Assembly (NCBI GenBank): GCA_030490835.1
Contig: CM059973.1
Coordinates: 54,068,008-54,132,007, forward strand
DNA from: Annona cherimola
Taxonomy: Eukaryota; Streptophyta; Magnoliopsida; Magnoliales; Annonaceae
Length of the DNA stretch: 64,000 nt
Direction of reading: 5' to 3'
Shown here: positions 57,966 to 64,000 of the stretch, one piece after another
Numbering within the stretch: the first letter of the stretch is position 1
Layout: every line of letters starts with the position of its first letter
Notes under the pieces: generated by a model
The model's database searches: none
What the model was told of the DNA's origin: nothing
The model's input: only the letters and a program-made list of their open reading frames with translations
Translations under genes and position numbers: made by a program

Positions 57966-60342
57966 CCCATTCATTTAAACATAATCATAAATATTTCAAT
58001 CACACATCATCACACAGAAAGAAAACATCATTTTAGAAAGTTTGCTTGCTTACCTGAGATCGTCATAGTCCCTTTCCTTCCATTCTTTTCCTTGCCTTTG
58101 CCTAAATAAATGAAAATAACATTTCATTTATTTACATCTTTTTCAAATAATTATATTCCTTAGGTTTTTCAACCTACATAAGTTCATCTAACTTAACACA
58201 CTTGTCTTTCAAGTCGGGTATTCATACTTATCTCTTCATAAATGTCCATTTCTTTATACATAAATCATGTGTTTCTTAAAATTTTTCAACACAGCAACTT
58301 GTCTCTAATTCCAGAATGATTAAACCCCTTAGTTAACCTATAATTTAGGGTTTAATTTTGGATTTATAATCCATTCATTATAGGGTTCGAAAATAGCAAC
58401 ATTAGAACCCGTTTTTCATCATTTCAACGCCTGTTTTGACACTTAATTCAAAACAGATTTCTAAACCATAAATTTCAGCAATTAATCATGTTTTTCTTAA
58501 CCCAAATTTAGGGTGTTAACACATGTTTAAAATCCATATATTAGTTGCTTCCAAAACAGCAACTTTCATATACATCTTGGGTACCCTTTGCACCCCTCTT
58601 TGGACATCCCTTTGCATATCTTCAAAAAATCATATTTAGGGTAATCTTGTTTACCTCTAATAGGTTAAACCCTCATAATAACTTTTTCATATCTCATTAT
58701 ACGTTAAATTACATCACAAAAACCTGGAATTTAACATTTATCTTGATTTATTCCTTAAGTTGTCCATAATGCTGAATTCAGGCACACTGAATTCTCAAAA
58801 TCTTGAATTAATATCAAATCAAGCAGTTTTTATCTGAAATTTCTATCATACCTTAATAAATATATGAATTAACCAAAATAAATATTTCCATAATATTTAA
58901 TATTTATATTTATTATGGTATTTTTACTCTGCTGGACAGCAGAATCCATTTTTCAGACAGCCTGAATCACGTTAATTATGGGGTATATTTATACCCATAA
59001 AAACCTAATTTTTATTTTATTCGTGTGACTCTAAATATGTCTTATATATCCTGTAAAATTTTCAGCCAAAAATTCCTTGTATAAAAATTATTAAAAAGCC
59101 TTTGGTGCTGCTGATCCTGCCACCCGTTGAACCCTGTTCAGGTTGATTTTCTCAGATTTTTAATTTGCAACTTGATTATAATTTTAAGATGAAAATTTGG
59201 TCGTTACTTAATCACCCCATAATTATTCTTCTCAAAAATTTTCATGCTAAAATTCATCCATTTACTATTCCGTTCATATTTTAGTTTACAACATCATATA
59301 ACTTCCAGATTTGAGGCATAAAATCAAGATTAACATATACTTACTTGATTAATTGATAATCCCTCCATTGAGCACTTGAAATTCCCTTCTTTTCCTCTCC
59401 TCCTTGCTGGGTTTGACGTGCCCTAGCTGCTGCCCTTTGAGAAAATTTTCATTTTTCTCTTATTTTTCCTCTCTTCTCTCTCTCCTTCTCTCTCCTTCTC
59501 TCTCTCCTTCTCCCCACATTGCTGGAACGTGCAGCAGCCCCTTGCTCCCTTTTTTTTCTTTTTATAAACCACTTTTCTTGGTGCCCAAGTAACCCCATAG
59601 GCATTTTAGTAAATTCTATTTTCACTTTCCACAATTGCCCTTCTTTACTTAGCTCTTAAGCAACTTGTTACTTGCTCTCCAAGAAACCAACTTTCCATGA
59701 TAATTATCTTAATCCATTCCATTCATCTCATAGATTTCATAATTTTATTCCATCGTTTCAAATTTCATCTCAATCCGACGTTTCTAACTCAAGTTATGAC
59801 CACTTGAATTTATCTTTTGGATTTAGGATAAAAATAATTAATTATTACCCTAATCTCATCATGATTCCCTTAATCCAATCCATTCATAAGATTGGGCCCA
59901 CTGTCGTGAGCTTACCATTTCAAATTTCATCAAAATCCACTTGTAGACGTCAAGTTATGAAATTTCTATTATTTTTCATCTTAATTCCATAATTACACTT
60001 TAATTTCCATAAATTAAATCATGATTATTAACATAATTATTCATAACACCTTGTCATCTTCAAATCCTCATTAAGCCCCTCGAGTCATACCGACTCACTT
60101 TGGGCTCCGACGATTAAATTTTTAATCACCATTCCTAATTAAACCCTAATTCAAAATGTGACATAATTCACAAAAATTATTCAAAAATCATTTAAATCAC
60201 ACATAAATCAAATATATATGTTCAATGCATCCCATTGAGTCCTACTTGGGTCCGGGTATCACAGGATCACTTTAAAAATTGGGCCGCTATTTTATGATAG
60301 CGTATATATAATTAAAATATATGTGTGTCCAAAATTCCAACA

Positions 60343-60590
60343 GGAGCCGGCCATGATCGGCATTTCTGCTTCGCCAAGTAAGGAAACAAGAACTTCTTAC
60401 GAAGCTGTAGAAGATCTCTTCAAAAAATATAAAGGAAGAACTGGAGTTGTGTATCTTTTCTCTCCGCGTATTCCAAATGGTCGGATTTTAAACAACGGTC
60501 GATTCGCGCCAAGCTATGGTGTAACTTGGTCACCAAGCCTCCTCCGGTTACAATCCATTTCTACAAGCCGCTAATCATTTGAGGCCGGCC
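60343..60590 (+). pseudogene. Unassigned coding-like fragment beside D
   Basis: Plus-strand reading after the D LTR gives EPAMIGISASPSKETRTSYE, then AVEDLFKKYKGRTGVVYLFS, PRIPNGRILNNGRFAPSYGV and a different frame KPPPVTIHFYKPLII then TGA. Codon-like composition is clear and the shift near 60525 suggests a one-base indel. I do not know the family. If the D insertion is simple, this piece lay immediately upstream of, and opposite in strand to, the RING-H2 gene. Confidence 0.4.
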
Positions 60591-61565
60591 CAACAAAATA
60601 TTCTTTTATTTTTTTAAAATTTTCTTTTTATAAAACTGTTTTTCAAAGTGCATATAATCCATAAGTCAAATTTTATATTTTTAGAGATGTGAAAAGATTT
60701 TATTAACTTCAAAATTAGGTCATTTTATTTTTAAAACTTTTTTCTAAAACTGTTTTTCAAAGTGTTTATAATTCTTAAACCAAGATTTAACATTTTTAGA
60801 GACGTGCAAAGGTTATTGTAGTCATTTTCAGAAGCCAAAAATTACTAAAATGCTCCTGACTTTGAAATTTCAAAAATATTTGCAAATCTCCATAAATGGT
60901 AAATTTCAGTTTATAGATTATATATACTTAAAAAATACAGATTTACAAAAAAATGAAAAAGTATGTTTGGGGCCAGCTGATTTTAGTCCGGCCTGAAATT
61001 ATAATACATTTAACTATAAATGACTATAAATGAATCAGGTTGAGGGTTGCTGACAAGTTGGTAATATAAATTGTTAAGTGGATGGAAATAATTTGAATAA
61101 CAAAAATTAAAAGACTGCGGATCGGATGCACGGTACTATAAGCAAACCTACCTTTAAATTCTTTAAACACATGCAGCACCACCTAGATGATTCATCCAGT
61201 AAAATTTAATGATTTTTCAATTTATTTTATTTAAAAAAAATTAAAAAATAGACATGGACGCATGCGTAACAGAGTTCACCCAAATCATCTTCCCTGTAAA
61301 TTTTGATTATTTTAAAAAAAAATTGGTATTTTTTCAATTTTCAAACATAATAAAATAGACATGAATATCTATGCCATTCAAAAATTTGCTAAAATTTACA
61401 TAATAATTTAGGTGGGCTGTGCATGTGTATAAAAAAACAAAAAAAGGTTTGCGCAATGTGTCTTATGCATTGAATCCACACCCAAAATAAAAATTAGAAA
61501 TTATTTAAAATGATTTATTTGAACTTACAAGATCAATTTTTATATTTTTTCTCAATTACACGTAG
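60591..61565. other. AT-rich stretch with a duplicated block
   Basis: AAAACTGTTTTTCAAAGTG followed by TATAAT and TTTTTAGAGA(T/C)GTG occurs at 60637 and again at 60756, a direct duplication of about 119 bp. Nothing else was recognised. Confidence 0.5.
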
Positions 61566-61740
61566 CTTATAAAATAATTAAGCAGCAAGACAATATTAAC
61601 TCATCAGGACCATGTTGAATCATTTTACAGACTGTAAAATATGTTATGCCGATTGATGGGGTACATGGCAGGATTATTGAGTTAACAGATTAAACAGGTT
61701 CAATTCATGACCAATTCATTCATTTAAACGGTTATATATG
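61566..61740 (+). repeat. Dispersed repeat, related to 4830-5040
   Basis: It shares CTTATAAAATAATTAAG, ATATTAACTCAT, GATTAAACA and CATGACCAATTCATT with the copy near the left end of the window, in the same order. Confidence 0.5.
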
Positions 61741-64000
61741 TGGGTTTACATCTTGAAAATTTTTATCCTCATTCTGTAAAAAAAAAAAAAAATCAAGTTG
61801 TGTTAGTCAAGTCAAAGTAGGGGTGTAACAGATTGGGTTGGATGAATTACAGCCTAAACCTAATCTTAACTCTTTTAAGAATTTTCGACTTTAATCCTTT
61901 TATTTACTTAGTTAAAAAGTCTTTAACCCTAATTCGTTTACAACTCATTTAATAAATAGTTTGACAGCTTGTTAAGGGATTGTATATAAATATTGCAAAA
62001 TAAGTCAAAACTTAGCTAATTTAACATTGAGTTTATGTTATTTATAATTATCATGGTGAATTCATCAACATCAATGGAATACATGGTATGGTCAAATCTT
62101 CATTGGGAGAGGTGTATATTCGATACATCAGCACAAAGAATGATAGTGACTCCGTGAAACAGAGAGACAAAGAGGACAAAGGGGAGAAAATAGTAAAAGA
62201 GATGAATAAGGGAATGATCAGAGACAAAGAGGGAAAGAGAGAGGGGGTAGAAATAGGGAGAGAGATAGAAAAGGAGATGATTGGAGACGAAGAAGGAAAG
62301 ACAGAGAGAGAAAAAAGAATATTACCAAGGGCATTCAAAGGCAGCGGCAAGGACGGTGATGGCAACGTTGTAACATGAAAACATATTTCTTTAAATGGTT
62401 AAACAGTTTAGTAGAACATAAATTATTTATTTAAAAATCTCAACCTAAACTTATTTATAAGCGGTTTAGGCGGATTAATAAGTTAGCCATGACTATTAAC
62501 ACCCTTAGTCACAAGTCGATCCTAACTCAATTATACCCTTGCAATGACTCAAGAAAAAAGTTATACAACAAGGTATTGATTCTTAAAGGTGGGGAAGTTG
62601 TATGAAAGGATGTGAATGAATGATAGGAAGCGTTAGTCATGATGAGAAAATGCATGTTAATTAGTTACCAAAATGTGGGGGGAAATGTGGTAATTCTTTT
62701 TTGTGTGCTTTTTCTTGCAAGATAATTATGAAATTTTTTCAGACTAGAATCATGTTCCTGAGTAGGAAGAGGAATATGAATATGCATGCACTACATATTG
62801 CTACTGAAAATATCAACCGGTGTGAACAGAACGCGATATAACATGAAGTTCTCACATTTATTTAGTAATGCACAAACAATGCAGATGCATACCTTAAGAA
62901 ATTATTTATTGACACCGGCCATGAAGTTACAATCTTTACTAGTGGTGCATATTCAGAAACGACCATTGATCCATCGAAGGGAAATGCCCAACTCAATAGC
63001 AATCATAAAAATGTCAAGCCACAAAACACAAGCCAACAAAAGAAGTAGTGAATCTAATAACTAAAGCAGAAGCTTGGACGTTTCATACTAAATATTTACT
63101 TGATAACTGACATATGTAAAGTAGCAAATAACATTCCAGCTTTCAAGGTATGCTTCTCAGGTTCCTAGTCATGAACAACATAGAGGCACCACGCTAGACA
63201 AGAGTTGGGCACTATTGGGATTTTCAATATTAAATTTATAATACATATTATATCATATCATAAATGTATAACATAAAGTGTAGCTAAGATGGTAATGGAT
63301 TAAGGGATCAAGTTTTGCCACCATGTATTTTTTGGCATCTTTATTTGCAAGCCAATGGTTGAGCAATGCAACATTTGGATGTTTGAAAATTTTAAATAAT
63401 AACATATGTCTGAAACAATATGATGATGATGTGGCAGATTTTAATAATTTCAAGAGATGCAATGAATTGCAATGGGATTCAACCAACTAGTTTCTTGGAT
63501 CTGCTTCCTATTCTAGTTTAGGTTTTACTTTTTGTATCTTAAAAACAATTACAAAATTACCCTAAGCAGCTAATAGGGAAGCAGAATTGTTTGAGGAAAG
63601 TGATGTTGTAACACTGTAACACGCCTGAGATAAAGTTTGGTTCTATTTTTACTTTTACCACTTTCCTTAATTTCCTCTTTCCCTTATATTTGCCTTAATT
63701 GGTAGTGTCTGACCCACAGTGAACTCTTCTTTTGTACTCCGCTGGCTCTTGTTAACTGGTACCAAAATGTATAATCATGCCAAAAGGGAAGTTAACAGCC
63801 ATGCATGATGCATGTTCGTAAGGGAGAATCTGCAAGATTAGTGTAAAAGAACAAAAAAAAAGAACCTATAAAAGAATACTCCTTTTTCATCTTATTAGCC
63901 TTAATGTCAATTTAACTTCCATTAATTATCGTGCAGCAACTCTATTCTTTCCATGCCATCGCCAATATTTATTTATTTTATTTTTTACTTTATTGCCACT
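61741..64000. other. AT-rich non-coding tail of the window
   Basis: A purine-rich GA tract at 62155-62315 creates a 96-residue Lys/Glu-rich frame and its antisense partner, both judged artefacts. The remaining short frames have no domain. No element ends, tRNA or gene was recognised. Confidence 0.45.

Larger units (their letters stand above)
55429..60264 (-). mobile_element. C-family long solo LTR (C2) inside the D 5' LTR
   Basis: 4836 bp from TGTAACGCCCCGGCCC to CGGGTATCACA, flanked by GGATC at 55424-55428 and 60265-60269. Sense is minus, with a TATAAA box at 59566-59561. No gag or pol domain was recognised on either strand. Its termini resemble the B family (TGTGACGCCCCGAACC), and it shares internal blocks with B such as GTGAGTAATAA and CAGTAAGCAAGC. 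It is a solo LTR or a large non-coding derivative, probably Ty3/Gypsy. Excising it with one GGATC gives a D LTR of exactly 458 bp. Confidence 0.9.
49214..60342 (-). mobile_element. D element: decayed Copia retrotransposon lacking integrase
   Basis: Both 458 bp LTRs are present: 49214-49671, and 55044-55428 plus 60270-60342 (split by C2). Minus orientation follows from the primer site at 55030-55041 and the purine tract at 49672-49685. On the minus strand, UBN2 gag (KGNIREYLS) lies near 52.2-52.7 kb and the protease-side region near 51.85-52.15 kb. Next come the post-integrase linker, RT (LPKGIKLIGYK, then ERHKACLVAMNF) near 51.45-50.5 kb, and RNase H (IVTNSKVADPLTMGI) near 50.1-50.5 kb. The pre-integrase and integrase core that should lie between are missing near 51.83 kb. 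Many stops are present. Flanks are GGAGA (49209-49213) and GGAGC (60343-60347), a possible one-mismatch target duplication. Confidence 0.85.

Noticed and set aside
59404..59634. Ser/Leu-rich and Arg/Glu-rich frames at 59.4-59.6 kb (and the mirror at 39.4-39.6 kb)
   Set aside because: These are the pyrimidine/purine-rich leader tract of the C LTRs, present in both copies with different frames.
62051..62378. 96-residue Lys/Glu-rich protein and its Ser/Leu-rich antisense frame
   Set aside because: Both arise from a GA-rich low-complexity tract, with no domain and no gene context.

Overview
The window looks like nuclear DNA of a flowering plant. It is AT-rich, has no bacterial-style operons, and is dominated by nested LTR retrotransposons, solo LTRs, a decayed LINE and MITE-like repeats. 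The only recognisable host sequence is broken: a multi-exon fragment of the inner-ring nucleoporin gene NUP205/NUP192, a RING-H2 finger gene, a short NB-ARC resistance-gene fragment and a few coding-like scraps. I see no intact host gene. The species cannot be named from the sequence alone.

Layout. 1-9.7 kb is AT-rich non-coding DNA with two foldback elements, a three-copy tandem repeat and old LTR-like remnants. 9.7-12.4 kb is a tandem array of roughly 173-194 bp units, split by a 1.75 kb solo LTR with a TTTGA target duplication. 12.4-14.7 kb is AT-rich DNA with a duplicated block. 15.7-27.4 kb (minus strand) is the NUP205 pseudogene. One exon is split by an LTR element (19273-25536, duplication TTGCT), which itself contains a Sirevirus-like Copia element (20342 to about 25430) with an intact gag but no reverse transcriptase. 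27.9-31.5 kb holds two copies of a promoter/5'-leader-like segment, each lying upstream of a different gene fragment (NUP205 and NB-ARC). 31.9-37.4 kb is a dead L1-type LINE. 38.4-45.8 kb is a long LTR with a second solo LTR nested in it. 46.8-49.2 kb is the RING-H2 pseudogene, split by another Sirevirus solo LTR (duplication ATACT). 49.2-60.3 kb is a decayed Copia element whose 5' LTR is split by a 4.8 kb solo LTR (duplication GGATC). The last 3.6 kb is AT-rich with a few dispersed repeats.

The elements belong to four LTR families. S (Sirevirus-like) has three LTRs here. B and C are related families of long LTRs (2.4 and 4.8 kb), probably Ty3/Gypsy. D is a Copia element with 458 bp LTRs. Two themes stand out. 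The S LTRs carry dense arrays of short dyads centred on GTCGAC upstream of their TATA box, and C carries its own arrays built on GGACAT/ATGTCC dyads. The two Copia bodies are complementary wrecks: S keeps gag, protease and integrase but lost RT and RNase H, while D keeps gag, protease, RT and RNase H but lost integrase.

All calls come from reading the sequence and from recalled family motifs. No alignment or database search was run, so exon borders in decayed genes and ends of old elements are approximate.
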